Shown here: positions 1 through 10,946 of the stretch, in pieces
Position numbering within the stretch: position 1 is the first letter of the stretch
How the letters are laid out: each line of letters opens with the position of its first letter
Assembly: GCA_032716605.1 (NCBI GenBank)
Contig: CM064530.1
Span: 6,596,086 to 6,660,085 of the forward strand
Source: Paralithodes platypus
Lineage: Eukaryota > Arthropoda > Malacostraca > Decapoda > Lithodidae
DNA: 64,000 nt
Direction: 5' to 3'
The notes under the pieces: model-generated
What the model saw: the letters and a program-made list of their open reading frames with translations, nothing else
What the model was told of the DNA's origin: nothing
The model's database searches: none
Translations under genes and position numbers: made by a program

Positions 1-214
1 TTTTGAGTTACAGAGAATAGAGGTCATAATTTCTCGCCTACTTACAGCGGATAGACTATAGTAAGTAATATGGTAACTACATACTGCACTTTCTTATTTC
101 TGCTATGTATAAAGATATCTACTCAAACTCCTACCTAAATAGAGGTCATGTTCTAAACTTAACATAGAAGCAATGGAAAAACAAAAATTTGTACTGGGGA
201 CCTCTGGACTTTCA

Positions 215-839
215 TTAACCCGGGAACTGCGGGGAGACTCTTAAGAGTTCCCCCGGCGGACTGCGGGAAGACTCTTAAGAGTCAGAGAAAAAAAAAATCA
301 ACTTTAAACATCGAAAAAAAAAATATATATATATTTATTATTTTTTTTTTTGGGCCCCTGGGCCATGCAAAATATCACTCCTCTACCTCCCCTCCTTCCC
401 CACTTTCCTCCCCTCCTTCAGTTATCACCTATTTTCCCTGTTATTCCCTTATTCTGAGGTATATTTTCGTGCTAACATTAGCGAGTTGCAAGCAGGGCAT
501 TGTCATCAGTGTTAGCAAGCGAGTGCAAAAGAGAGAGAGAGAATATCGATCGACTGTGTCTCAGTGGCCTTGGGGGAAATTGGCGGGAAAGCAGGTTGCC
601 TCACCCATACATTATATAACTCGCGGCCTATATCTCCGATTTTGACCATCCAAACGCTGTTTTCACTCGTTTTATTGTTGTTTCAGGTTAATACCTTTAT
701 AATCAACCCATAATAAGCGCGTATGGATAAGTATTAATGCTATTTATGGTAAAATTAATATTTTAGTGATGGAAACAGCTCAAATACGTCAGCACAGGGG
801 GACGTTTCTAATTACCCCCATGCGCACTTGTTAGGTTAA
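215..839 (+). repeat. Family A TTAA-bounded dispersed repeat, copy 1
   Basis: The repeat starts TTAA-CCCGGGAACTGCGGGG and ends GCGCACTTGTTAGG-TTAA. It contains a poly-A/T stretch, a GA run and the phrase 'atcgatcgactgtgtctcagtggcc'-type core (about 540-700). Three other copies lie at 18837-19444, 20339-20963 and 30242-30879. TTAA at both ends and weakly similar inverted termini (CCCGGGAACTGC versus CCTCTGAAGTGC in other copies) suggest a non-autonomous DNA element with TTAA target duplication. Short ORFs inside recur in each copy but show no recognisable domain. Confidence 0.75.
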
Positions 840-1255
840 TGGTACTGCCGAGGCTCGTGGGGCACGGATAGGTGCCACAGGGGACTACTAGTTTTGTCTG
901 GGCTCTGTTTGGCATCACACCAGAGTCGGCTACAGTGTTTACATGGTGGGGCAGTGTTGTGGCAAGATTTTGTTGTTTTAATGTCCAAGTTGCCTAATGT
1001 ACAGTAAGGTCTTTATTAGTTCTTTTGCGTTTATCTTGTGTCGTCCCAGTTTTGGTTTGTTTATTATGCAAGTTTTACATTATAATGGTACTGCCTTGTT
1101 GTAGCACTCTTTTCTCTTATTATTTCTCTCATCTGTATGCTTTCCTTTTTCTCTCTTTCCTCTCCTCTTATTCTCTTCTATCTTCCATCCTTTCATTTTG
1201 TTTTTCACACATGCACCACATATTCAAAGGATGATATTTCTATTTCCCTACGCAG

Positions 1256-1370
1256 GACAACATTCCATCGGTGCGCCAGGGTGCTGCAGTGGCGATAGCG
1301 AACGTAGTGAGAGCATATGGTCGCGAGGCCCTGCCCATGATAGTGGACAGAATGAAGGATGGACTTAAAG
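1256..1370 (+). CDS. HEAT/ARM-like protein gene, first visible coding exon
   Basis: The acceptor is cgcag/GAC and the donor AAAG/gtcagt. The exon reads DNIPSVRQGAAVAIANVV and continues RAYGREALPMIVDRMKDGLKG. The 'VRQGAAVAIANVV...YG' pattern is typical of one alpha-helical HEAT/ARM repeat. It enters in phase 0 and leaves in phase 1, so it joins exactly to the exon at 1708. This is the most upstream exon I can recognise. The gene must begin before the window or in exons I could not identify. Family function is not recognised. Confidence 0.75.
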
Positions 1371-1707
1371 GTCAGTTAGAGATATAATAAAGTAAGTTTA
1401 CTCTCCTCTTTTTGTCATTTAATTTTTATTAAGTATTGTTCACCACATAACTTCATTAATAATATTGAGTATCCCCCCCTCCCCCAACAAAAAAAAGTGT
1501 TCATCTTATTCCTGTTTCAATAAGACAAATTTTTCTTTAGCTAATAATCTACAGTACTTTGAAGACTCAAAGTGGTACATACAAGTTCAATAAACCATCT
1601 TAAATTGTATAAAATTGTCTAAATTTAGCCAGAATAAAAGGTAAAAAGACATCATCAGGCTGAAAGGATTTATGTAGTGGTGGTTCAAGTGTTTCATTAC
1701 CTCACAG

Positions 1708-1826
1708 GAGTTGTGGACCAGCCCTCGGAGACTGAACGATATGGTGACCTGGAGAGTGGACCGGCTATGTATGGAGTGGTGAAGCGCAAGAGAGATAACG
1801 ATATGGACCTTCATTCTAATAAACAG
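1708..1826 (+). CDS. HEAT/ARM-like protein gene, exon
   Basis: The acceptor is ctcacag/GA and the donor AAACAG/gtac. The exon continues in phase and encodes VVDQPSETERYGDLESGP, then AMYGVVKRKRDNDMDLHSNKQ, a charged and probably exposed segment. No stop lies in the reading frame. The GT donor is followed by acttcc, which is weaker than consensus, but the join to the next exon keeps phase 0. Confidence 0.75.
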
Positions 1827-1917
1827 GTACTTCCGGGTGACTTTTTATCTGAATACTGTATGATCATTGCTTATTGTAGTTTTTGATTGTACAGTATACC
1901 CTTAGGCTAATAATATA

Positions 1918-2176
1918 AGCCGTGGCATGGTTGGTAGCACGTGTGGCTGGTGATTGAAGGGTCGGCTGTTCGATCCCAGGCCGTGCCATTGGTAGATGTC
2001 AAGAGTTTGGACAGCTCGGTCTAGCAATTTGTGGCAAATGTCCAGTTAAGTCCCTGTATCAAGGGCACACCCTAGCCCCATTGTTGTCGTTCCTTAGGCT
2101 GCCTGGCCGAACAGCTCCGAGTCCCTAAGGAAGGCCCTAGCCCTGTTAATCAAGGGAGTGCACAGCGTTAAAAAAT
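1918..2176 (+). repeat. tRNA-headed SINE in HEAT gene intron
   Basis: The head 'gtggcatggttggtagcacg' with 'ctgttcgatcccaggccgtgcca' matches tRNA A and B boxes. It is followed by a roughly 190-bp body ('gtccagttaagtccctgtatcaagggcac'). A body fragment recurs in the opposite direction at about 16985-17070. Confidence 0.65.
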
Positions 2177-2567
2177 GCATCTGCGTCATATTGTGAGCAT
2201 AACTTTGCTGGGTTTTGTAGAACTTATGTAGACACCTGAGATCATGATTTGGATGGTACAGTATTCCCAACACCAATACTTTACCAATATTTTGAGCCCA
2301 CTGAAAGGCAGGCTTTAGCTGCTGCTATTTCAATTGTTGCAGCTTATATACTGTAAACAGTATGTACAATGTCAATTTTTCTTAATTGTGGTGTAATGCA
2401 TTCCGAGCACTAGTTAATGCCTAGTGCTTTTGAAAAGCAAACAACCAGGTAATTATTTTTTAGTTGGTTAGGTTAGAATAGAGTAGGAGGGAGGCAAAAT
2501 GATTTCAATACATAGACAAAATAATAAACCTCAAAACTCTGTATAACCTCACCGTTGTTTGTTTCAG

Positions 2568-2671
2568 ATGTACTCTTGTGGGTCGCTGGCACCAAAGATG
2601 GGTCGTGGTGGCGGTGGTTGTTCCGACTGTAGGTTTAGACGGCCACCACAACTCTGGGAGCGCACTGACGG
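2568..2671 (+). CDS. HEAT/ARM-like protein gene, exon with CxxC-type motif
   Basis: The acceptor is gtttgtttcag/ATG and the donor GACGG/gttagt. It encodes MYSCGSLAPKMGRGGGG followed by CSDCRFRRPPQLWERTDG. The CSDCRFRRPP stretch with paired cysteines looks like a conserved loop, possibly metal-binding. It leaves in phase 2 and joins to 3386. I could not assign the family by name. Confidence 0.72.
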
Positions 2672-3136
2672 GTTAGTATATCTAGATTTTTAGCATTTTT
2701 TTTAGAAATCTTGACCCCATGCAGTTTCTGTGTGTCTTTTTTATGTGTATGTATTATCTATCTATTGCCCCACGCCTAACTCCCATACGCAATACTCCCC
2801 AAGTGGACCTATTCACCATGAGGACAAGCCTTGCCAGTTTATGAAGGACTTACAGGATTGAACACTCAACTTATGGACCGTCTGACTCGAGGCCTTTTAT
2901 GTATTTTTAGCACATTTTCTGCAGTGGTGGGCAGCTAGTTCATCCACCAGTTTGCCTCACTCTTAGGTAAGCAGTAAGGATTTATTTAAGGTTTTCTCCC
3001 CTAGATAGGTTGCCGACCAAGGCTGACGAGTCCCATCCACACGGATTTGTGTAAGGCTGTCTTCCTGTAGATGAGTTGCCAATCAAGGCTGACGAGTCCC
3101 ATCCACCCAGATGGGTGGTATCTAAAAGTAAGAATA

Positions 3137-3357
3137 CCGTGAAATAACCTAGCTTCGGACGGGGGCTATACTTCGGACATTTCTGGATAAAAGTATGTAA
3201 GCTACAGTTATGGACAAATTACTCTGCGTTATGGAAGAACACCGCAGACATACCTGTTTTTCCATAACATCATGTATTTATCCCATAACTGTGGTTCATT
3301 GTATATTTTTTCTAGAGTGTCCGAAGTTATCTCCCTGTCCGAAGTTACGTCATGTTA
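3137..3357. repeat. Inverted-repeat element in HEAT gene intron
   Basis: Each end carries two spaced copies of CTTCGGAC, in opposite orientation at the two ends (3152-3180 and 3319-3348), about 140 bp apart. A second inverted pair (ttatggacaaattactctgc / 'ttatcccataactg') lies inside. This is the form of a small MITE. It sits just upstream of the acceptor of the exon at 3386. Confidence 0.55.
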
Positions 3358-3385
3358 CCGGTACCTATTTTTTCTCATTCCCCAG

Positions 3386-3611
3386 GTACATATATCTTGT
3401 AAGTGAATTATCGGGGGTAGGAGAAGCGAGCGCTGAAGTAATCTCCATGTTAAGTGTGGTGTCAGAGGCTGCTAGGCACCGCCACTATGCCTCCCACGTC
3501 ACTTTATTGGAGACCCTCTGCAAGGCACTACCACACCTCACTAAGGGGCTCGGCAAGAGGACCTTCAAGACACACCTGCATCTCTTCCTTGATCACATTT
3601 TTTATGCATTG
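3386..3611 (+). CDS. HEAT/ARM-like protein gene, long helical exon
   Basis: The acceptor is ttccccag/GTAC and the donor GCATTG/gtgagt. It reads YIYLVSELSGVGEASAEV, then ISMLSVVSEAARHRHYAS and HVTLLETLCKALPHLTKG, and ends near HLFLDHIFYAL. The alternating hydrophobic pattern over 75 residues fits two or more antiparallel helix pairs of a HEAT/ARM solenoid. It enters in phase 2 and leaves in phase 0. Confidence 0.78.
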
Positions 3612-4014
3612 GTGAGTGAGTTTATTCTAATTTTTAATTGTTAATTTCATTAATCGAGTTGAGGAGTAAAGTTGGTTGGTGGACAGAACATAATAATATT
3701 TCTTTGTTACGTAACTTACATTGTGATTTTATTCTATTTTTCTTTATGTTTAATTGCAGTACTGGTAGCCTATTTACGTCACACAGTAGGAGACGCTGCT
3801 TTATTAAAAAGAAGTCTTAAGTAATCTACATAAACACTTTGTAATTACCACAGTAGATAAAGATTTGTTTGTCAAAATTGGTTGGACATTGCTTAAAGTA
3901 GTACATCAAAGACACTTAAGACACTTATTTAGGACATAGGACTGCAACCACATATCTCTGTGGTCAAAGCTGTCTTTAAACTTATATGTAAACTACAAAT
4001 TGCACTCAGGAACA

Positions 4015-4240
4015 ATTGACCACTTGCAAGTTTCATTCTATAAGGAAGTGCTGTAGACATTTATACTTAGCAGAATAACCAGCTATAATACGGTTTTAGT
4101 ACATTGATTTATACATAAAAACAAATTCAACATACTATTTATCTATCAGAAACCTACTGTATATAATTACTGTATCTGTGTTTAATATAGATGTTTACAG
4201 GCCGAACTTCTTTATAGTTTGAAAATCGCAAGTGGTCAAT
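4015..4240. repeat. M1 MITE (TTGACCACTTGC termini), copy 1
   Basis: The ends are inverted: ATTGACCACTTGCAAGTTTC with tataaggaagt at the left, and its complement (acttctttatag...cgcaagtggtcaat) at the right. Two further copies with the same ends are at 26814-27053 and 57188-57414. The element is about 230 bp and AT-rich inside. It has no coding capacity, so I call it a MITE. Confidence 0.75.
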
Positions 4241-4356
4241 TCAAATAATCTCTACAAAACCTTCAGTGAAATAAATAAAAAACATTTCTAAAAAAAAAAA
4301 AAAAAAAAGAGCACTAGTCTTGTAGAATTTGACATTCCTCTGTATCGTATTTCCAG

Positions 4357-4466
4357 GAGTGTGAAAATGGCCTAACGTCGTCTGCGGCTAGTCAATGTCT
4401 AACGCAGCTATCACACCTCCTGGGACCTAACATATTGAGAGGGCGAGTGGAGGAGCACAATCCCAG
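4357..4466 (+). CDS. HEAT/ARM-like protein gene, exon
   Basis: The acceptor is atttccag/GAG and the donor TCCCAG/gtatgt. It encodes ECENGLTSSAASQCLTQL, then SHLLGPNILRGRVEEHNP. It is in phase with both neighbours (0 in, 2 out). The helix-turn-helix character (ASQCLTQLSHLLG) continues the solenoid. Confidence 0.75.
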
Positions 4467-4479
4467 GTATGTATTATTT

Positions 4480-4611
4480 TTCATCATTATTTTATACAAC
4501 GTTCTTAACACCAATAACCCCCCAAATGAAAGCATATGATCCTCCCAGGATTCGAACCCAGGTTACTTCATACAGAAACTTCACGCTCTAACCATTACAC
4601 CTTCATGACTG
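4480..4611 (-). repeat. tRNA-headed SINE fragment, minus strand
   Basis: Read on the minus strand, the segment carries a tRNA-like A box (ggtgtaatggttagagc) and B box (gggttcgaatcc), followed by 'gggaggatcatatgctttcatt...ggtgttaagaa'. The same tail follows the tRNA-like head at 15460-15560 on the plus strand. It abuts an F1 MITE. Confidence 0.65.
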
Positions 4612-4823
4612 TTAACCCCTTCACCACTATTGCAAAATTTCTTCATATTCTGGTTACCATTAGACAATTTTTTTTAGTTTATAATCTACCGCTATGGCTC
4701 AAATGGGTAAATATTATCTCAATAAACCCTCTGAATAACATAGGTCCTTCTGAAACTGCATAAAATCATCTACATTTAGCCAGAATGAAAGGTAAAAAGA
4801 CATCATGGTGCTGAAGGGGTTAA
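4612..4823. repeat. F1 MITE (TTAA-CCCCTTC... ends), copy 1
   Basis: It is bounded by TTAA. The left end is CCCCTTCACC and the right end GGTGCTGAAGGGG. The interior carries the family signature 'ggttaccattagacaattt' and 'aaaatcatctacatttagcc'. F1 is the most frequent repeat in the window at about 210 bp per copy. Confidence 0.75.
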
Positions 4824-5418
4824 AGGTGCTGCACATGACTATGATTGATATCCAGCTATCAAATACTGGATATCAATCTAATCATACTATACACCCAACT
4901 GATCTGGGCTCGTGAATATCCTAGCCAAGTGTGGAGGGAAATTAATTATCAATCTCGTCATTGGTTTCTTGGGGTCTCGTCCTTTGTTTCATCTGGAATT
5001 TCTTGGGAGTCTTGCCCTTCTATAACTATTTTTATTTTTACATTCCTTCATTATAATATACCTCATGACTTCAATACAATCCTCAAATCTAGTCAATGTT
5101 CTATTTACTTTCAAGTATTAGACTTTGAAATTAAAATGCTAAAGTAAAACTAAAATTAATTGATAAAACTGCAGTTTGTCATCTAGCACAACCCTCTAAT
5201 TTATAACCCTAATCCACAGATACAAATTGCAAAAGCTAACCTGAAACTTATTGACCTCATAGCATTACCTCTTTGTTTTACCTAATACGTTCCTGTCATC
5301 CTATATCTACTAATAATTATTTTTTAAAGCCCAAGATAGGAAATTGGGGACAAATGATGAAACAACATGTAATTGATATCACAGAAATCACCAGGTGTTT
5401 TTCTTCCTTTCTCCACAG

Positions 5419-5464
5419 TTACCTGAGAGCCCTGGATGCCAACAGCTTCATCGCCCCACTGTAG
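5419..5464 (+). CDS. HEAT/ARM-like protein gene, terminal exon with stop
   Basis: The acceptor is tttctccacag/TTAC. It completes a split Ser codon and reads YLRALDANSFIAPL followed by TAG at 5462-5464. The six exons together give 239 residues in one unbroken frame, all splice phases agreeing. That supports a real, functional 3' end. No clear AATAAA was pinned down in the next 200 bp. Confidence 0.75.
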
Positions 5465-6500
5465 CTTCTCTGCCCTCCCCTCGTCGATCTCTACGAGCCT
5501 ACGTACCCCGGTTATTGTCATCACAGGGGATACAAAGATAGTCCGTCAGCCGCTGTATACTAGGGCGCTCGAAAATCCTATCCCGAATCCTTGAATACAG
5601 TAAGGCTCCTGTGTATCTCAAACATTAAATGTTTTTTAACCTTGCAAACAGTACTTGAGTTGATCCATTCTTAATTCATTTAGTAGCATTCTTTAGTACA
5701 GCTCCATACACTCTATCTATATTTTCAGGCCCAATCCCCGCTTTTCCTATTTTATTTTATTATTATTTATTTTTTCCCTTTTTTTTTTTCTTCTTTTTTT
5801 GGGGGTGGCCGACTCGAGACAGAGCCTGGATATAATTTTTCCTCAGCTGTACGATAACAGGGGTATACATAGTGCCATGGTTGAGTCTACGTTCTGGGAT
5901 GCCCTTCGTGTCCTGCTGTAGCTGCCCTGCGATATGCTACTTTGTGCTGTCCTGTTCTTCCCATCCCTGCCCTGCCCCAAGCCTCCGCCAGCACTACATT
6001 CTTCTAAGGTACCTTGCATACCTTGGATGTAAGTTGAGTTGGGAAAAATAAATCTGGACAGTATTTTGGGAACTTATAATTACTAAAATGAAAAAAAATT
6101 AGCAATTGACATTCCCCTTCATTGAACTTTTTTTCTAGACAGTATTTTGAGAACTTATAATTACTAATATGAACAAAAATGAACAAATTTTGAACAATGA
6201 ACGTTTCTCCTTTATTCACCTTCATACTGTAAGCAATCTACGAGAGCAGTATATCTAGTTGCACCTTCATAGCACATGCACAGTTGCCTGTAGTGAAAAG
6301 TGATATATATACATGTTATTGAATCATTCTGACACACTGATACATTTTTTGAAACATTCCCTTGAGCGAGTTGAGTCCCATAGATAGTCAGAGTTTTCCC
6401 TCAAGCAATGTTCAGCGTCATAAGGTAGTGTACCAGCTACTCTTGCTGGCAATTCTATAGTTGGCCAAAGTTCTTATGACTACCCTCACTGTTTATGTAT
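5465..6500. other. 3' flank of HEAT gene; no gene seen
   Basis: This is the presumed 3' UTR and intergenic DNA. From about 5728 to 5840 lies a dispersed repeat ('aggcccaatccccgcttttcc', a poly-T run, then 'gtggccgactcgagacagagcc') that recurs at 55400-55470. At 6070-6190 a short AT-rich direct repeat (gaacttataattactaa) occurs twice. I see nothing coding. Confidence 0.5.
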
Positions 6501-6506
6501 TACAGT

Positions 6507-6554
6507 ATGCTCATTCTTGTACCCAACAACCATGTTGGGTACAAGAACGAGCAT
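6507..6554. repeat. Short near-perfect hairpin
   Basis: ATGCTCATTCTTGTACCCAAC pairs with gttgggtacaagaacgagcat around a very short loop, with one T/C mismatch. It is a compact 48-bp palindrome in otherwise unique intergenic DNA. Confidence 0.8.
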
Positions 6555-6589
6555 AATCAAACAGTTAAGCCGGTATCATATGAGCGTTT

Positions 6590-7155
6590 TTTCCACAACA
6601 TTTATCCTTAACACTGGTCTGGCAGCTTATGAGGTCAACATTTAAGATATTTCGGTTACCTAAATTCATCTACCATCAGTCTAGTTTCCGATACCAGTGC
6701 AAAATATTCCAGAAATGTTGCCAGAAAAATGTTGATCATCGAATGTTGACTATAAAAGCTCTCGTGTGGTACTGGCTTTACCAGGATAAGCACTGCAAAC
6801 TGTTCGCGCCTGCCACTTTATGCAGAGCTGCTCTTTTTTACAAAACAGAACTGCAGAGGAGTGACTTGATGGACATCCCCCCACCTACCACACTATAGAA
6901 AGAGAAAAAGCCATGCCACACGAGCCCTTTCTTGAGCAATTTTTCCAGGCAATTATGGTCTGGAAGCTTCAAAATATACGCTTTACCAGAATTCAGACGC
7001 CTAACATAATCTACCTTCAGTCTAGTTACCGATACCAGTGCAAAAACGTCCCGAAATATTACAATAAAAAATGTATTCATTGAAAATTGACAGAAAAAGC
7101 ACTCCTGTGACAGTGGCTAAACACTGACTAATGAGAGTGGCACACTGGTGGATAT
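6590..7155 (+). repeat. Diverged tandem duplicate (2 units)
   Basis: A unit with 'ctaccatcagtctagtttccgataccagtgcaaa' (6670-6710) reappears diverged at 7010-7045 ('ctaccttcagtctagttaccgataccagtgcaaa'). Matching flanking phrases follow ('tgttga...aaaagctctcgtgtg' / 'attgaca...aaaagcactcctgtg'). The LINE inserted at the end of the second unit. Confidence 0.6.
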
Positions 7156-7168
7156 AGGGCATACTGTT
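7156..7168. repeat. Target-site duplication, left copy
   Basis: The 13 bp AGGGCATACTGTT occurs here and again at 14877-14889, immediately outside the two ends of the LINE. The match is exact, which fixes the insertion boundaries. Confidence 0.9.
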
Positions 7169-8288
7169 CCCCCCTTTGCCATGACACGTTGCCGTCGTGG
7201 GGGGGCACAATGATCGGCGGGGGATGTCCGGGATGGGGGGGGTGGGGCTCTGAGGAGTCTCCCCTCGCTTTCCGGGCGTCGCACGCTGATCTTGCTAATT
7301 GTGCATGGCCTATCCCTCTCCTACTGTCCTTTTTCCCCTTCTTTTTGCTGGTCTTCTTTTTGCTGGTCTTCTTTTTGCTGGTCTTCGGCTTTGTGGACTC
7401 GGCCTGTCTCAGTAGTTTAGTCTAGTGTGGTTCCCCCCCCCCCTTTTTTTTTTTTTTTTTTTTACTGTCGTGTCTTCTAGTGTAGTTCACTCCTCCCTCT
7501 GTGATGGAGCCCAGTGATGGCATTCATGGATGTCCCTAATATAGGATACTGGCTTGCTATTCTATATAGGGTTTCTGTGTCTTGCCGGCACCCTTCTTTT
7601 CCTCTGTCCTCATTTTTCTCACCACCAGGCGTATTGTCCCAGCTGCCTACTTGGGGCACTGTGTGTTGGCGGTTGCTGGCTAGTACGTGCGGCCCGTGAG
7701 ACTATCACTGATAGCTTGTGCCTTATCGGATGTAGAAGTAGCTGCATTTCGGTCGAGTTAATGGGGCGGGCCACTCCCAGGTACCGAAACCATAACCCAG
7801 CGCTCCCCGCCGATCGCTCTATTGTGCATGTTGGGGGTCCGGGACTGTCGACCGATGGAGTTAGTGTTTGGCTTTGTCCCCTATCTTCCCTTCTTGCACA
7901 TGGAGTTGCTTGGTGCTGGAATTTCGAACTAGCTTCAGCCTCACATTTAGCCTGTCGTGCTGTTCTTGTTCTCCTCTGTTGCTCTGTTTCTCATCTATCT
8001 ATTGCTGTATGGAATGTACTGTGATACTTAGGTGGGTTCGGCGATCTGAATGCTAACAGTTGCAGTCAGTGTGGGCTGTTCACTCGTGTCTCGTACCGTG
8101 ATCCCACTACTTCTCGACAGCAACCACTACCTTCATGTGGTGTCTGCTGGACCTTTTTATGGCTGGTCGATGTCTCAACGTGGAGAGCTTTGGTGTGTGG
8201 GCACTAACTTTCCCTGCGAGGTGTCCTTGCCTTCTCAGGGACAGGTGTCCCTGCCTTCTCAGGGACGACTCGCTTATCTTTTCTGACC

Positions 8289-10943
8289 ATGGCAACAACT
8301 CCGCTAGAACACAATGTTTCCGCTGCCATTGATGTTCCTCCGCCCTCCCCCTCCCCCTCCCCCTCCCCCTTTGGTCTTGCCACTTTATCGCCAAATGTTC
8401 CGGCCAGTTCTGTGGACTCCCCTACCGGGCACACTCCTCCTCTGAACCCATATGGCCCACTTTCTGCTGAACAATGCGAGTCCATGACCACTTACTGACG
8501 ATTCTCCTCTACGTGTAGACGCAGTGGGACATACCAAGTCTCCTCCTGCTCTACCTGCAAGTTTGATATCCCCTTCGCACATTCAGAGCACAGCTGTAGC
8601 ACAAGCTGTCTTGATCTCCGACCAAGTTACTCTCACTACCGTACCATCATCTATTACGACGTCCATTACCTCCATCCCGACCACTACTACTGCCTCTGGC
8701 TCTCTCATCACGACGTTGACGCCTTACATGCGCCCTACCACCACTCCTCGTCGCAAACGTACTATGTTTGTGGCTCCGTCAACCCAGGTTCTTACCAATA
8801 TGTTTGGCCCTGCACGATGGCCTAAGTTTTTCAAGATTACAGCTGACCCCATGGATGACTTCACGCTCTACGCGCTCCTCCAAGATGAGGTGGGAGCGGT
8901 ATCCATGTATGCGACATCCGCCACTACTCGCGTGATTGAGGTCGCCAATGAAACTCAGTCCACCTTACTGCAGTCTGTCCTCCGTGACCTGACTGATACT
9001 ATGTCGGGTCATGCCGACGACACACTTAATCAGTGCATTGGCAGAATTGCGCTCCCGTCTGACATCTGTGTTGCTGATCAGAACTTTACTCTAGCTGCTC
9101 CACGTATCTGCGCCTTTCTCCGCAAGCATGACCCCACCATCAAATCGGTTGACACGTACTTCATCATTGCGAGAGGAGTTAGGGCCGAAGGTCGGCCCCC
9201 TCTCCGCATAGTCAAGATATACTTTGATTGCCACGAACTCCCGGCAACTGTCAATGTTGCGGGTCGTAGACTACAGGTGCGACCATTCACTCGACGACCA
9301 CGACAATGCAAGAATATCTGGAAGTTTGGACACCCTGAAAAGTATTGCAGGGCCCTTCTTCCCGTATGCTCTAAATGTGGCTCCAACATCTTTACAGTGC
9401 CTGTTCGTCCCCTGTGGCGAATTGTGTGAATTGCGGTGAGAACCACATTTCCACGAGTCGATCTTGCTCTTATTATACGTTTCATCAGGAGGTAGTTCAT
9501 TTACAGTCCACCAAGGGTCTCCCATATCGTGATGCAGTACGGTTTCTCCAGGGAGAGGGTCTTGCCCCCCGGCGCCGCATGGTGTCAGTGGTTCAGTCCC
9601 ATACCTCGGAGCCCCCTCGATCTACCGTGCCGACGTCCTCCTCTACTTCCCAGCGCCGACCCCTCTCCTTTACTGCTAGGGGTCCTTCGACTGCTTTCGC
9701 TGTGCCCACTTCGAATCGATTTGAGGTGCTTGGAGATCATGAATGTAACCCTGTTAAACCTGTTGCCTTTCCTCCTAACATTACTGTACCATCAGATGGT
9801 AGTATTTCTGCACCTACTAAAGCTACGCCTCCATCTACGTCGAGTAAGGACCAAGGTTTCAGTGCCACAACCACGATGATGCGCCCCACTTCAGGGTTCT
9901 CTCCTCATTCCAAGAATAGATCAGCCGCTATTCCTGCCGACGATCATCTTGCTGCGATCGAGGCTAGAGTTGCTGCGTTTGACGATCCTGTCTCGCCTCC
10001 TCCCAACTGGTCACTACCCCATTCAGGCGAGTCCTGTGGTTGTCATGCCTGTGGGAAAGTCCTCCTGCTCACACATAAAGATTCAACGCTTACTATCTTG
10101 AATGCGGCTCTCTCTCAATTCCTTTGCCACTCAGTTCCTTCTGATTCCCACCATGAATGTCCTCCGGATTGTTTCTGCGCCGATCATGTCCGTCAGTGTA
10201 ATCTTAACCCATTGGATTTGCTGACTCACTTTAAAGCTACCTTTAATCTCCATGATGCCGACATGGTTACTTATGACCTCTCTCCTTCTCAATATTCCGT
10301 CCACCCCACCCCTAACTCTCCCGTCAGCTCGCATTCCCCCCCACTTCACCGTAAGAGGGATCGTGATCTTGGTTCCTCCCCACCTGCTGACCGCATTAAA
10401 ACTTGTACAATCCACTCTTGCCCCCCCTTTGCCATTGTTTGTGCCATCCCCTCCGGTTCCTGGCCTCTTCTCCATCGTCCAGCCACAGCCTGATGATGGT
10501 CTAGGCTCTCAAGAGGCACGAAGCGATCACACCCATCTTGATCCTCGACCTCAGGTCATCCCGTCCCCTCAGCCACCCCATCCTGATTCTTGCGGCTGCC
10601 ACTCGTGCTTTAATAGTGCCTGCACTAGTGCGCTCACCATAGGTCTTCCGGCACTTTTGAAGATCACTCGGGATTTCCTATGTCGTGAACTACCGTCCTC
10701 TGATCATATTGAGTCCCACACCCGTGGCTGCCTTTGCTGCCACCATTTGCGTTGTCGTCGTGATGCCGCCTCTATAACTCAAGAGGCTTTTATCACCAAC
10801 ATCGCCAACTCCTTCCTTAATTCATCTGCTTCATCGACACGCGCCCGTACTGGTTCTACCACCCCTAATGTTCGTCCACAATCGTATGAACCTTTACGAC
10901 GATCTAACAGCTCTGTCAATCTCAGTAATCTAACATCTCTTAC
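8289..10943 (+). pseudogene. LINE ORF1, gag-like zinc-knuckle protein, frameshifted
   Basis: The reading frame begins MATTPLEHNVSAA, near 8289, and shifts frame at least three times (about 8500, 9370 and 10480). After a Ser/Pro/Thr-rich N-terminus comes a gag-like domain (8780-9240) and a row of CCHC knuckles. In the first (CKNIWKFGHPEKYC, about 9307-9348) the second Cys is replaced by Ile. CSKCG and CVNCGENHISTSRSC follow. Downstream, a Cys/His-rich domain occurs twice (about 10029-10200 and 10584-10765). ORF1 proteins bind the element RNA and form the particle needed for retrotransposition. Confidence 0.8.
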
Positions 10944-10946
10944 GTA

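Noticed and set aside
1025..1234. 69-codon hydrophobic ORF
   Set aside because: Pyrimidine-rich intron sequence upstream of the acceptor at 1255, with no splice or domain support.
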